A stretch of 64,000 nt of DNA from Halorarum halophilum (GTDB taxonomy: Archaea > Halobacteriota > Halobacteria > Halobacteriales > Haloferacaceae). The stretch covers positions 1,488,001-1,552,000 of the forward strand of contig NZ_CP058529.1 in assembly GCF_013401515.1 (NCBI RefSeq), given 5' to 3'. A program made the translations under genes and the position numbers. The notes below the pieces were generated by a model, which saw nothing but the letters and a program-made list of their open reading frames with translations, was not told the origin of the DNA and searched no databases. Positions 24,825-33,810 of the stretch are shown in pieces. Each line of letters opens with the position of its first letter. Positions within the stretch are counted from its first letter, which is position 1.

Positions 24825-26156
24825 ATGGCAAACGAGCGCGCCCGGACGGGGGGGTCGACCGATACGACCGCGATCCCTCACTGGTACGACCCGGACAGTT
24901 CCGTCCCGACGATCGTCGAGGGCGAGGACGCGACCGTCTTCGACGACTCGGGGACCGCGTACCTGGACTTCCAGTCGCAACTGTACTGCGTCAACGCCGG
25001 CCACAGCAACGAGGCGATCGTCGAGGCGATGACCGAGCAGGCCCGCCGGATCCCCTACGTCTCCTCGGCGAAGCACAACGACACGCGCTCGGCGCTCGCG
25101 GGGCGGCTCGGCGAGATCGCCCCCGGGTCGCTCTCGGACGTCTACTTCGCCATCTCGGGGAGCGAGGCGAACGAGACCGCCGCCCAGATCGCCCGGGTGG
25201 TCAAGGACGCGCCGAAGGTGCTCACCCGCTGGCAGTCCTACCACGGGGGGACGGCCGGCGCGGGGAGCCTCACCGGCGACCCGGACACGCGCGCGACGCT
25301 GGAGCGCCACGCCGCGACCACCGGCGCGGGCAAGTTCCTGCCGCCGCTGCCCGAGTGTTTTGACGCCGACTCGCCGGAGGACCTGGCCGAACAGGCCGCC
25401 GACCACGTCGAGTTCGTCATCCGGAACGAGGGCGCCGACTCGGTCGCCGCCATCCTGATGGAGCCGATCGCCGGGACGAGCGGCGCGTACACCGCGCCGC
25501 CGGGCTACTTCGAGCGGCTCCGGGAGATCTGTGACGAGTACGACGTGCTGCTCATCTCGGACGAGGTCATCGCCGGGTTCGGCCGCTGCGGCGAGTGGTT
25601 CGGCATCGATACGGAGGGCGTGGACCCGGACATGATCACCTTCGCGAAGGGGGTGACGAGCGCGTACGTCCCGCTGGCGGGCGTCGTCGTCGACGAGGGT
25701 ATCGGCGAGACCGTTCGCGCCGACTCGTTCGACCTCGGCCAGACGTTCGCCGGCCACCCGGTCGGCTGTGCCGCTGGACTGGCGGCCATCGAGGAGTACG
25801 AGGGCGGACTCATCGACAACGTCGCCGAGGTGGGGCCGCACCTGGAGTCCAGACTCCGGGACCTCGAGGACGAGTACGACGTCGTCGACACGGTTCGGGG
25901 GCGGGGGCTGCTGTGGAGCGTCGTCTTCGCGGACTCCGAGTCGGGCGAGCCGTTGTTCGACCCCCTGGGAACCGAGGAGGGGGAGAACCCGGTCGCAGCC
26001 GTACGGTCGGCGGCACAGGAGCAGGGCACCCTGTTCGGGGCCGGCCGCCCCGACGTCCAGGTGATCGTCAGCCCGCCGCTGTGCGTCACCGAGGCGGAGA
26101 TCGACGAGGCGGTCGACGCGCTCTCGGCGGGTATCGAGGAGACGTTCGGCGGATAG
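24825..26156 (+). CDS. class III aminotransferase (aspartate/omega-amino acid type)
   Basis: The product has 443 residues. The PLP site is complete: SGSEANE at 111-117, ISDEVIAGFGR with D246, and FAKGVTSAYVPL with Schiff-base K275. The LxxGxxY-type loop and the 'GQTFAGHPVGCAAGLA' segment point to the beta-alanine/taurine-pyruvate branch rather than acetylornithine transaminases. A TATA-like cacttattg lies about 28 nt before ATG 24825. It shares only the class with the aminotransferase at 415-1725 and is not a recent copy. The substrate is uncertain. It is monocistronic. Confidence 0.9.
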   Translation: MANERARTGGSTDTTAIPHWYDPDSSVPTIVEGEDATVFDDSGTAYLDFQSQLYCVNAGHSNEAIVEAMTEQARRIPYVSSAKHNDTRSALAGRLGEIAPGSLSDVYFAISGSEANETAAQIARVVKDAPKVLTRWQSYHGGTAGAGSLTGDPDTRATLERHAATTGAGKFLPPLPECFDADSPEDLAEQAADHVEFVIRNEGADSVAAILMEPIAGTSGAYTAPPGYFERLREICDEYDVLLISDEVIAGFGRCGEWFGIDTEGVDPDMITFAKGVTSAYVPLAGVVVDEGIGETVRADSFDLGQTFAGHPVGCAAGLAAIEEYEGGLIDNVAEVGPHLESRLRDLEDEYDVVDTVRGRGLLWSVVFADSESGEPLFDPLGTEEGENPVAAVRSAAQEQGTLFGAGRPDVQVIVSPPLCVTEAEIDEAVDALSAGIEETFGG

Positions 26157-26324
26157 CCGCGATCGCTGGCGACCGGATCGTTCAGACGGAAGATCGGCGC
26201 TAGGAGTTCGCTGACTATCGTCTACTCGAAGCGGTCCACTTTCGCTCGTACACGGCGTGAGACGGGGGGTCGAAAAATACCGATCGAACCCCGCCCGTAC
26301 TGCTCGGTGCTCCCCGTTCTCGGC

Positions 26325-26483
26325 TCAGGCGACCGCGGTCGCCATGGCCGAGAGTTTGAGCTGGGAGCCATCCGCGCCGGCCGCCCACCCGGTCGAGGAC
26401 TGACGGCGGTTGTAGGCGGCGGTCGTGCGGAAGCGCTTGACGACTGTCGATGCGGTCCGTCGGGTCAGGATAGTACTCGCCAT
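26325..26483 (-). CDS. small basic protein of 52 residues
   Basis: ATG 26483 opens a frame whose codons are almost all G/C-ending, unlike the surrounding spacer. The product is basic (six Arg and two Lys against one Asp), which is unusual in a haloarchaeon. It contains ILTRRTASTVVKRFRT, YNRRQSS and a small-residue C-terminus LSAMATAVA. The C-terminal stretch may associate with membrane. No family is recognised. It lies alone, convergent with the aminotransferase. Confidence 0.5.
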   Translation of the reverse strand: MASTILTRRTASTVVKRFRTTAAYNRRQSSTGWAAGADGSQLKLSAMATAVA

Positions 26484-26780
26484 AGAGTAAACTCGGTTCC
26501 CGCCCGTCGTAAGGGTTGCGCGGGATGGAATCACAAATCATCGGGAAGCGCTGCCAACATGGTGCTGAACCAGTATCATCCAACTTACCGAGATTTCGGT
26601 ACTACTAGAGGGGAGACCCTGTTGAGTAGCGTCTGAAGCCAAGTCGTGTCGATGACTCGGGTTCACCGACCCGGTGGCACGGACGGGTGAAGGACCGATC
26701 AGTGCAACGGAGGCCCGGATCACTCAGCGAAGGGAGTTACCTGCTGTCCCACGGTCGTGGTATCACGACTCTCGGAACGC
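26484..26780. other. intergenic region upstream of the cold-shock gene
   Basis: About 300 nt without a supported gene; no RNA cloverleaf or array is seen. Confidence 0.45.
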
Positions 26781-26788
26781 CTTTACGT
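26781..26788 (+). promoter_or_regulatory. TATA-like box of the cold-shock gene
   Basis: The sequence ctttacgt is centred about 30 nt before ATG 26814. A second AT-rich element (26803-26810) is too close to the start to serve a leaderless transcript. Confidence 0.35.
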
Positions 26789-26813
26789 GTACTCCCTGTA
26801 CGTTTATTTGCAA

Positions 26814-27008
26814 ATGGCGAACGGAAAAGTTGATTTCTTCAACGACACTGGCGGCTACGGTTTCATCTCCACCGAGGATGCTGACGACGACGTTTTCTTC
26901 CACATGGAGGATGTCGGCGGCGAGGATCTGACGGAAGGCACTGAGATCGAATTCGACATCGAACAGGCCCCCAAAGGCCCGCGCGCGACGAACGTCGTCC
27001 GCAACTAA
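26814..27008 (+). CDS. cspA: cold-shock domain protein
   Basis: The product is a 64-residue single OB-fold protein. The RNA-binding motifs are RNP1 GGYGFI at 13-18 and RNP2 VFFHM at 27-31. It starts MANGKVDFFND, typical of haloarchaeal CspA, and carries many acidic surface residues. It binds single-stranded nucleic acid and probably prevents RNA secondary structure during cold or growth transitions. Start ATG 26814 is fixed by the domain boundary. It is monocistronic. Confidence 0.93.
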   Translation: MANGKVDFFNDTGGYGFISTEDADDDVFFHMEDVGGEDLTEGTEIEFDIEQAPKGPRATNVVRN

Positions 27009-27218
27009 ACCACCGACTTCAGACGCCGCCACACGGCGGCACTGGACGACGGCTTCATTCTTCCAACACCACCATTCCCGAGCGACGCGACGGTTGCAAG
27101 TCCATCGAATAGCTGAATTAGTCGTCCCCGTCCGGCGGGTATCCGGAGTCCGGTCCCTCTCGACCGGGTATACCCCGCCCGGGTCCGGCGGGTACCGCGT
27201 TTCGGAGGTGCCGGTGGT

Positions 27219-27695
27219 TCACACGCGAAGACGGTCGTCGGCGTCGTCGGTATCGTCGGGGTCCCCGGTCGTGGTGACGTCGTCCGAGGGGACGTGCTCG
27301 GGGAGACAGACGATGTTCTCCCTGCCGACCTGCAGGCGCACGACCTGGCCGTCGTTCTCCATCTCCTGGAGGATGCGACTGATCGTTGAGCTCGACAGGT
27401 CGGTGAACTCGGTGAACTCCTTCTGTGGGAGCGTGCCACCCTCGTCCTCGACGAGTCCGGTGAAGAACTCGTCCGGCTGAAGGTCCACCTCCGTGAGGAA
27501 GTGTCGTCGACTGGATAGCTCGCTGGGGTCGTAGTCCGGAAGGCCCCCGTCCGACTCGGCGTCCGTCGTTTCGGACGGGAGTTCCTCGCGTTCGGTCGGT
27601 TCCGCCGCGTGCTCGGAGGGCTCGGACCCCGTCTCCCCTAGTTTGGTAACGACTCGCCGAACACGCTGTCGAAGTTCGCTCAATTCGGGACCCAA
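27219..27695 (-). CDS. winged-helix protein with acidic N-terminal region
   Basis: The product has 158 residues from an unusual TTG start (27695), since no in-frame ATG or GTG precedes the domain. Residues 1-65 are acidic and low in complexity. Residues 73-130 form a winged helix: EFFTGLVEDEGGTLPQKEFTEF, then the recognition helix DLSSSTISRILQEMENDGQV and a wing ending GRENIVCLP. It resembles haloarchaeal MarR/IclR-like regulators and type I membrane-tethered variants, but no TM is present here. A palindrome about 40 nt upstream (27735-27748) could be its operator. Confidence 0.7.
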   Translation of the reverse strand: MGPELSELRQRVRRVVTKLGETGSEPSEHAAEPTEREELPSETTDAESDGGLPDYDPSELSSRRHFLTEVDLQPDEFFTGLVEDEGGTLPQKEFTEFTDLSSSTISRILQEMENDGQVVRLQVGRENIVCLPEHVPSDDVTTTGDPDDTDDADDRLRV

Positions 27696-28105
27696 CCTAC
27701 CGTCGTTTGGCGATATCCACCCTTGAACGTGCGTCCTAATCTATTAGGGATGCCGGCGTCGGCGCTTACGACGGGAAAGCGAACCCTACTACGTTGATGA
27801 CGGGGAACGCCCGAAGTGCTCGAAGAGGGGCGTGGTACTGGCATCGCACTCACGTTCGAACGAACCGGTGGATAAATCGAACACGGTGATGGAGTCGCTA
27901 CCCGTGGGTGGATGGAGTCCGAGTGACGTGCCCGAGTTCTTGTCCGTGCGTCTTCAGCGCGGGATCAAGGGGTAGATTCGGTCTTCGACTTTCTGGGAGA
28001 CGCCGGGAGGAGTCCGAGAGCAGCTGTGGTACACCCGCCAGTACCACTCCGGTTCGGGAGATTCGCTCTAGTTCCGGTAGCTGCGACCTCCTTCGGCCGA
28101 CGTCC
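27696..28105. other. intergenic region with a palindrome, no gene supported
   Basis: About 410 nt. Apart from the inverted repeat at 27735-27748 I see no coding signal or RNA gene. Confidence 0.45.
27735..27748. promoter_or_regulatory. palindrome cctaat-ct-attagg, candidate operator
   Basis: Perfect 6-bp arms around a 2-nt centre, 40-53 nt upstream of the winged-helix gene's TTG start, near where its promoter must be. It may be an autoregulatory site. Confidence 0.35.
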
Positions 28106-28387
28106 TCACGAGGTCGGGGGTTCTCTCACCGAGTCGTCCTCGACGAACACGTGACCATCGCTCGACACGGTGACCCAGCAACCGCTGTACTCGAAGGATA
28201 TCTCGCCGGCACACCTCATTCCGCCCTCCCCCGTAAAGAGCACGTCCAGCGCGTCCGGGTCGAGCACTTCGTACAGCGGGGGGTCGAGCGAGAGGGCCTC
28301 CGTCCCCTTGTGCCGCGCCACGCTTTCGACGACCGAGTAGCTCAGGGACTCCGCGTCCGCCTGCGTTTCCGTTGAGGGACCTTTCAC
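28106..28387 (-). CDS. stand-alone HalOD1 output-domain protein
   Basis: The product has 93 residues from a GTG start. LSYSVVESVARHKGTEALSL followed by PPLYEVLDPDALDVLF and ISFEYSGCWVTVSSDGHVFV is the complete HalOD1 (halobacterial output domain 1) pattern, a haloarchaea-specific domain often found at the end of receiver-containing proteins. Here it stands alone. A TATA-like tttata lies only about 12 nt before the GTG, so start and promoter fit is imperfect. It may transmit a signal from the nearby histidine kinases, which is inference from context. Confidence 0.82.
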   Translation of the reverse strand: MKGPSTETQADAESLSYSVVESVARHKGTEALSLDPPLYEVLDPDALDVLFTGEGGMRCAGEISFEYSGCWVTVSSDGHVFVEDDSVREPPTS

Positions 28388-28549
28388 TGCCCCTATAAAA
28401 GGTGCTTCGCGGGATAAGCGTCTCGCACGACCCGTGTCGATGCTGTTCGAACCCGTCGATCGACTCGAAACTCCGTCCCGGGAGCGGAGGTCCGCCAGGA
28501 CACGTCCGACGAACTGCCACTCGGTCGGTGGCGGTCGGGGCGCTCGTAC

Positions 28550-29479
28550 TCAGACGACGTGGTTCGCGAGCGTCTCGTTCGCGTCGAGTCGGCGGACGTT
28601 CTCGCGGACGAGGGCTCCGACGCGTCGGTAGTACTCGCGGTTGGCGGCGGCGGCGTGGGGGGTTACGATCACGTTCTCGCGCTCCCAGAACTCCGACCGG
28701 TCGGGCAGGGGCTCCGTCTCGAAGACGTCGAGAGCCGCCCCGGCGAGTTCGTCGTCGCGTAGCGCGTCCAGGAGCGCCGAGTCGTCGACGACGCCGCCGC
28801 GCGAGACGTTCAGGAGGTACGCGTCCTCGCGCATCACCCCGAACTCGTCGGCACCGATCGACCCCTCCGTCCGGTCCGTGAGCGGCACTGCGACCGCGAC
28901 GAACCGGACGTCCGCTATCGCCTCCTGTAGCTCGCCCGGGGTGTACACCCGCGAGATGTGTTCGACCGGGGTGGGCGTTCGCTTGACCCCGACGACGTCG
29001 ACCCCGAGCGCGTCGGCACGCCTGGCGATCCCCTGTCCGAGCGTTCCCAACCCGACGACGCACAGCGATTCGCCGGGCAAGGTGAACGGCGCATCCCACG
29101 GCGGGAACTGCCACTCGCGTCGGCGTTCGTTGTCCCGGTGGACGTGCAGGCGACGGGCGAACTGGAGCATGTACCCGACGACGGTCTCGCCGACGCTGTC
29201 CCCGTGTATCCCGGTGCTGCTCGTGAGCGCGATGCCCCGTCGCTCCAGCCGATCGAACGGGAAGCGATCGACCCCGGACTGGATCGAGTGGATCCAGTCG
29301 AGATCCGCGTCGAGGAACGACTCGTCGTAGGAGAACGTCACGAGCGCGTCGCACTCGTCGAGGTCGGCCGCCGTCTCGACGATCTCGACCGTCGGCTCGA
29401 CGTCCGAGAGCGCGTCGCGAAGGACGGACGGGGGGAACAACACGTCGACGGACGTGTGGACACCGATTCGGGAGAGCAT
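28550..29479 (-). CDS. D-isomer-specific 2-hydroxyacid dehydrogenase
   Basis: The product has 309 residues from ATG 29479, supported by a TATA-like tttatgtgg about 26 nt upstream. The NAD-binding motif is GLGTLG at 143-148, the substrate Arg is R227 in NVSRGGVVD, and the relay Glu lies near 256 in FETEPLP. The catalytic His is H275 in TPHAAA. The enzyme interconverts a 2-oxo acid and a D-2-hydroxy acid with NAD(P)H; the exact acid is unknown. A longer in-frame start exists, but its leader looks non-coding. It is monocistronic. Confidence 0.9.
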   Translation of the reverse strand: MLSRIGVHTSVDVLFPPSVLRDALSDVEPTVEIVETAADLDECDALVTFSYDESFLDADLDWIHSIQSGVDRFPFDRLERRGIALTSSTGIHGDSVGETVVGYMLQFARRLHVHRDNERRREWQFPPWDAPFTLPGESLCVVGLGTLGQGIARRADALGVDVVGVKRTPTPVEHISRVYTPGELQEAIADVRFVAVAVPLTDRTEGSIGADEFGVMREDAYLLNVSRGGVVDDSALLDALRDDELAGAALDVFETEPLPDRSEFWERENVIVTPHAAAANREYYRRVGALVRENVRRLDANETLANHVV

Positions 29480-29670
29480 GTGGCTACGTCCTGCCGCCCC
29501 CCACATAAACTGAACCCGTGGTTCCCGGATTGCCCCTCCCTGCGCCGGTCGGCCCACCGCTGGCGGCTCGAATCCGACAGCGAAGCGCCGGCGACACCGC
29601 GACCGCACGCCGCCGAACACGCGTATAGAACCGGAGCAGCCAGTTCCGGGTCACTTCGGAGTGACCGTTC

Positions 29671-30834
29671 TCACGTGGACGCGAGAGACTGGTCGAGGAG
29701 CGTCGGCTCTCGTTCGTGGCCGTCAGGGATGGTGAAGTAGAACGCGGCCCCCTCGCTGTGATCGGATTCGACCCACATCTTCCCGCCGTGACGCTCGACG
29801 ATCCGCTCGCAGAGCGCGAGCCCGATCCCGACCGTGTCGGTCTCCAGCTCCTCGTCACGGTGGAGTTGCTGGAACACCTCGAAGATACGACCGTGGTACT
29901 CGGGGGCGATTCCGATCCCGTCGTCGGTCACCGAGAACCGCCACGTGTCGTCCACACGTTCGGCGCTCACGTGTACCGTCGGGGACTCCTCCCCGCTGTG
30001 TTTCACGGCGTTCGAGAGGAGGTTCTGGAACACCAGTGCGAGCTGAGCGGAATCCCCGGAAACCGTCGGTAGCTCGTCGGCGGTGATCGTCGTCCCCGTC
30101 TCCTCGATCAACAGGCGGAGGTTCTCACGGATGTCCCGGAGGACAGCGCCGGTGTCCGTCGGCTCCAGGGGATCGCCGCTGTTGGTCACACGCGAGTACT
30201 CGAGGAGGCGCTCCACCATGACCCGCATCCGATCGGCACCGCCGACCGCGAACCCGATGAACTCGCGCGCCTCCTCGTCGAGTTCGTCCTCGTATCGGTT
30301 CTCAAGCAGCTGGAGGTAGCTCGACACCATCCGGAGGGGTTCCTGGAGGTCGTGGGAAGCGGCGTAGGCGAACTGTTCGAGGCGTTCGTTGGACTTTCGG
30401 AGCTGTTCCACCGTCTCGCGGAGGTCGCGCTCACGGGTCTTCGCGCGTGCGTTGTAGACGCCGGCGACGAACCCGGCGACGCTCCCGAGCGCCGTGAGGA
30501 TGAGCACGTTCGTGACGAGGTTCGTGAGATCGGCGGCCAGCGCGGTGAGGAGGAGGACCCCGAGGACGACCCCGATACCGCCGAGACACCACCTGGCGAC
30601 CGTGGGGAACAGCTCGGGGCGGATCTCGGTCCGGGGCAGGCGGTAGCAGCCGTAGAGGAGAACGAGACCGGGGCCGCCGACCAGAACGCCGACGACGAGA
30701 TGGAACGTGAGCGACGGGGTCACGGCTCCCGGTACGATCGGGTATCCGGCCGCAAGTACGACGTAGAACCCGCCGAGCGCCCCGACGAGACGTCGCCCGC
30801 CGACCGCAGGGAGAAGTCGATTCGACGGAGCCAT
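29671..30834 (-). CDS. membrane sensor histidine kinase
   Basis: The product has 387 residues from ATG 30834. Four TM helices lie within residues 18-128 with very short loops, so sensing is probably intramembrane or membrane-proximal. A coiled linker follows (129-155), then HisKA with phospho-acceptor H161 (ASHDLQEPL) and an HATPase_c domain with N box (QNLLSNAVKHS), G1 (DDGIGI) and G2 (GIGLAL) near the C-terminus. No PAS or receiver domain is present and no response regulator adjoins it. It diverges from a second, soluble histidine kinase at 31026. Confidence 0.93.
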   Translation of the reverse strand: MAPSNRLLPAVGGRRLVGALGGFYVVLAAGYPIVPGAVTPSLTFHLVVGVLVGGPGLVLLYGCYRLPRTEIRPELFPTVARWCLGGIGVVLGVLLLTALAADLTNLVTNVLILTALGSVAGFVAGVYNARAKTRERDLRETVEQLRKSNERLEQFAYAASHDLQEPLRMVSSYLQLLENRYEDELDEEAREFIGFAVGGADRMRVMVERLLEYSRVTNSGDPLEPTDTGAVLRDIRENLRLLIEETGTTITADELPTVSGDSAQLALVFQNLLSNAVKHSGEESPTVHVSAERVDDTWRFSVTDDGIGIAPEYHGRIFEVFQQLHRDEELETDTVGIGLALCERIVERHGGKMWVESDHSEGAAFYFTIPDGHEREPTLLDQSLAST

Positions 30835-31025
30835 TGCATCCACCTCGAATCCGATTACTATCAGGGTAGCGATGGAGTGTGAACGCCCGAACAGGTCGAA
30901 TCGTTCAGTGCCGGCAACCGGATCCCGAATTACCCCCGACGTTCCGATACGAACACGAGTACCGCACCTGCAAAAAATGAGGATATAAACATTCCCACCG
31001 CCTAGTCGAGGTAGGGTGATGCTAG

Positions 31026-32513
31026 TTGCGTTCGCTGAGTAAGTCCACGCTTCTCGACGACCTCGACGATCTGTTCTTCGTCTTCGACGAGAGGGGAACG
31101 TGCGTCGAGTGGAACCGGGCAACAGTGGACGTGACAGGCTACGCCGACGGGGAGCTCGCGGACATGACCCCCGACGAGTTCTTCGAGGGGGACGACGTCG
31201 ACAGGGTGCTGGACGCGGTCGCGGAGGTCCTCGAAACCGGCGGGGCGACAGTGGAGGCGAAGCTCGTCACCGTCGACGGCGAGCGGATCCCGTACGAGTT
31301 CAAGATCCGCCACCTCTCCCGCGACGACGGATCGGACGTGTTCGCCGGGGTCGGTCGTGACGTGACCGAACGTCACCGCCAGCGGAAGGAGATCGAGAAC
31401 CGGATGCGCGTGCTCCGCGAGATGTACGAGATCATCGCGGATCGCCATCGGCCGTTCACCGAACAGGTCGAGGCGCTCCTCGAGCTCGGACGAGCGGAAC
31501 TCGACACCGAGTACGGCTCGCTCTCCGAGATACGGGGCGACGACTACGTCTTCGAGGTGGTGGATGCGGACGGCGACGAGATCGAACCGGGCGACGTCGT
31601 GCCGCTGTCGGCGACGAACTGCGAGATCGCGGCCAGCAACGAACGGACGCTCGTCCTACGGGACGTCGCGAGGGACGCGCCGACGGAAACCGATCGACTC
31701 GGCTACACGGACTGGGGGGTCTCGTGTTACATCGGTGCGCCGGTCTTCGTCGACGAGGAGGTGTACGGGACGTTCTGTTTCTACGACACCGAGCCGCGGG
31801 ACGGCCAGTTCACGGAGTGGGAGGTGACGTTCGTCGAACTCATGAGCCGGTGGGTGAGTTACGAACTCCAACGCCAGCAGGCGAACGAACGGCTTCGACG
31901 CCAGAACGAGAAGCTGGAGCGGTTCGCGGCGATCGTGTCCCACGACCTCCGAAACCCGCTGAACGTCCTCGAGGGGCGGCTCGAGTTGGTCGAGGAGACG
32001 GGGGATCCGGTCCACTTCGAGCACTGCCACTGGGCCGTCGAACGGATGAACACGCTCATCGGCGACCTGCTGACGCTGGCCCGTGCAGGAGCGGTGATCG
32101 ACGAGACGGAGTTCGTCGAACTCGAATCGATCGTCAAACGGTGCTGGGGGAACGTCCCGGCGACCGAGGCCACGCTTCGAGTCGAGACCGAGCGGACGAT
32201 ACGGGCCGACGGGACGCGGCTCCAGCAACTGCTGGAGAACCTGATTCGAAACGCGGTCGAACACGTCGGTGACACGGTGACGGTCACGGTCGGCGACCTC
32301 CCCGACGGCTTCTACGTCGCCGACGATGGACCGGGGATCCCGCCCGAGGAACGGGAACGCGCGTTCGAGAGCGGTTACACCACCCTGTCGGACGGAACCG
32401 GGTTCGGGCTCCCCATCGTCCGGGAGATCGCCGAGGCCCACGGCTGGACCGTTCGACTCACCGACGGCCCCGAGGGCGGGGCACGCTTCGAGTTCACGGG
32501 GGTTTCGACGTAG
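31026..32513 (+). CDS. soluble PAS-GAF sensor histidine kinase
   Basis: The product has 495 residues from a TTG start at 31026; a leading ATG at 31019 is out of frame and stops at once. Domains in order: PAS (8-115, WNRATVDVTGYADGEL), a short coiled linker, GAF (130-280, YGSLSEIRGDDYVF, VSCYIGAPVFV), HisKA with H306 (IVSHDLRNPL), and HATPase_c with LLENLIRNAVEH and DDGPGI. There is no TM, so it senses a cytoplasmic signal such as redox state or a small ligand. It is divergent from the membrane kinase with no adjacent receiver protein. Confidence 0.92.
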   Translation: MRSLSKSTLLDDLDDLFFVFDERGTCVEWNRATVDVTGYADGELADMTPDEFFEGDDVDRVLDAVAEVLETGGATVEAKLVTVDGERIPYEFKIRHLSRDDGSDVFAGVGRDVTERHRQRKEIENRMRVLREMYEIIADRHRPFTEQVEALLELGRAELDTEYGSLSEIRGDDYVFEVVDADGDEIEPGDVVPLSATNCEIAASNERTLVLRDVARDAPTETDRLGYTDWGVSCYIGAPVFVDEEVYGTFCFYDTEPRDGQFTEWEVTFVELMSRWVSYELQRQQANERLRRQNEKLERFAAIVSHDLRNPLNVLEGRLELVEETGDPVHFEHCHWAVERMNTLIGDLLTLARAGAVIDETEFVELESIVKRCWGNVPATEATLRVETERTIRADGTRLQQLLENLIRNAVEHVGDTVTVTVGDLPDGFYVADDGPGIPPEERERAFESGYTTLSDGTGFGLPIVREIAEAHGWTVRLTDGPEGGARFEFTGVST

Positions 32514-32634
32514 GCGAGGCGATCCTAATAGCTCACCGCCGTTTGCGAGGGCTCGTTCGCTCCCGGCTCACTCGCCCTCGCTCCGATCACAGGCAGCTCG
32601 CCTGCAAGCTCGCCGCCCACCTTCGAGACCTCGC

Positions 32635-33495
32635 TCACTCCGTTCGCTCGCCATCGCTGCCCCCGAACGTGACGCCCTCCTGCGAATCGGCCTGCATCCG
32701 ACGCAGCGCCGCGGCGGCCTGGCTCGCGTCGTAGCCGAAGAACACCTCGTTCGCGTACGCCTCGGCGACCTCTGTCGCGTGGATCAGGCTGTCGATGTCG
32801 ACGTTGACGGCGTACAGTTCGACCGAGAACGGCGTGTCGAGCCCGTCCAGCCGGCTCACGAACCCCTTGGCGATGGTCTCCAGCCAGTACGTCGTCCCGT
32901 AGTGGGTGTCGTACAGCGGGACGACGAACTCGTCGACGTGCTCGGCGAGCGCGTCGACGTCGAGGCCGGCGCGCTCGTGGAGGTGCCCCGGGTACGGGTC
33001 GGGGTACAGCGTGAGGTACGCGCGACCAGGGATCCGCTCGGCCGCCTCGGCGACGAAGTCGGTGATGACCTCCGCGCGCCACTCGGCCCAGTCGTCGTAG
33101 TCGCTGGCGTCGAACAGTTCGGTACAGCGATCGCACCGGCAGTACCCCTGGCGCGGGAACCCCACGTCGTCGAGGCGGACGTCGCCGTTCACGTCGGCGC
33201 AGTCCTCGACGATCTCGAGGAGGCCGCGGCGGTAGTCCTCGTGGGTCGGACAGACGTACGCCCAGTCGAAGTACGTGCGGTCGCGGGTCGCGGGGGCGCC
33301 CGCCTCGTCGACCGGGACGAGTTCGGGGTTTGACTCGGCGGCCGCGTTGTCGCCGAAGCAGGACACCATGTTCACCGCGTTCTCCAGCGGTTCGGCCGAG
33401 CGCCCGGTGACGTCCTTCACCTCGTAGAAGCCGCGGTCGAACTCCGGCCAGGCGACCTCCTCGGCGTTCCGTGTGACGACCCCGTAGTCGGTCAT
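32635..33495 (-). CDS. conserved haloarchaeal protein, possibly a glycoside-hydrolase-like TIM barrel
   Basis: The product has 286 residues and no signal or TM. It carries an RTYFDWAYVCPTHEDYRRGL segment, VRLDDVGFPRQGYCRCDRC with a CxCxxC cluster, and FVVPLYDTHYGTTYW. The DD and YD acidic pairs following beta-strand-like stretches recall DUF-class TIM barrels related to glycoside hydrolases. The cysteines could hold a metal. I do not recognise a named family with certainty. It is convergent with the PAS-GAF kinase, and the 120-nt spacer is a low-complexity ctcgctc-rich tract. Confidence 0.6.
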   Translation of the reverse strand: MTDYGVVTRNAEEVAWPEFDRGFYEVKDVTGRSAEPLENAVNMVSCFGDNAAAESNPELVPVDEAGAPATRDRTYFDWAYVCPTHEDYRRGLLEIVEDCADVNGDVRLDDVGFPRQGYCRCDRCTELFDASDYDDWAEWRAEVITDFVAEAAERIPGRAYLTLYPDPYPGHLHERAGLDVDALAEHVDEFVVPLYDTHYGTTYWLETIAKGFVSRLDGLDTPFSVELYAVNVDIDSLIHATEVAEAYANEVFFGYDASQAAAALRRMQADSQEGVTFGGSDGERTE

Positions 33496-33810
33496 TGCAC
33501 GGGGATAGACCGGGTGTGTGGGTAAGTCTCTCGGAAGATCCTGTTGGAATCCTCTCGTTCAGACACAACACAGCGTGACTATTCGGGTCGTAATCGGAGA
33601 CTCAGAACAGGTTCTTGAACTCCAGGAACCCCACCGAGCGAACTACGGTCGGAGTCACATTCTCGAATTCCACATAGTTCATTAGTGGGTCTACGTCGCA
33701 TCCAGTCACCGATCGGTGACGGCTGCCACGTGAAGGGGCAAGAGCTCATCGGTGCGATAGACGGATTCCCGACATGGCTCCTAAGGTTGTTCTGGACCAG
33801 CCTCGGCCGC
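33496..33810. other. intergenic region, only a tiny possible ORF
   Basis: Apart from the 26-codon frame at 33602-33682, nothing recognisable is seen in this 315-nt spacer. Confidence 0.4.
33602..33682 (-). CDS. possible 26-residue microprotein
   Basis: ATG 33682 opens 26 codons (MNYVEFENVT... GFLEFKNLF), amphipathic and rich in E, F and N, ending TGA 33602. No TATA box is evident, so it may instead be the surviving tail of a lost gene. It occupies the otherwise empty spacer before the HalOD1/winged-helix pair. Confidence 0.3.
   Translation of the reverse strand: MNYVEFENVTPTVVRSVGFLEFKNLF

Noticed and set aside
24120-25841. 573-codon reverse frame across the HAD and aminotransferase genes
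   Set aside because: It is the shadow of two well-supported genes and is Arg/Pro-rich, as expected of a wrong frame in high-GC DNA.
26640-26760. possible tRNA or structured RNA before the cold-shock gene
   Set aside because: No acceptor or T-stem pairing and no GTTCRANNC T-loop could be found.
32514-32634. ctcgctc-rich tract as a repeat or terminator
   Set aside because: Low-complexity sequence of this kind is common between haloarchaeal genes; no clear repeat unit or stem was found.
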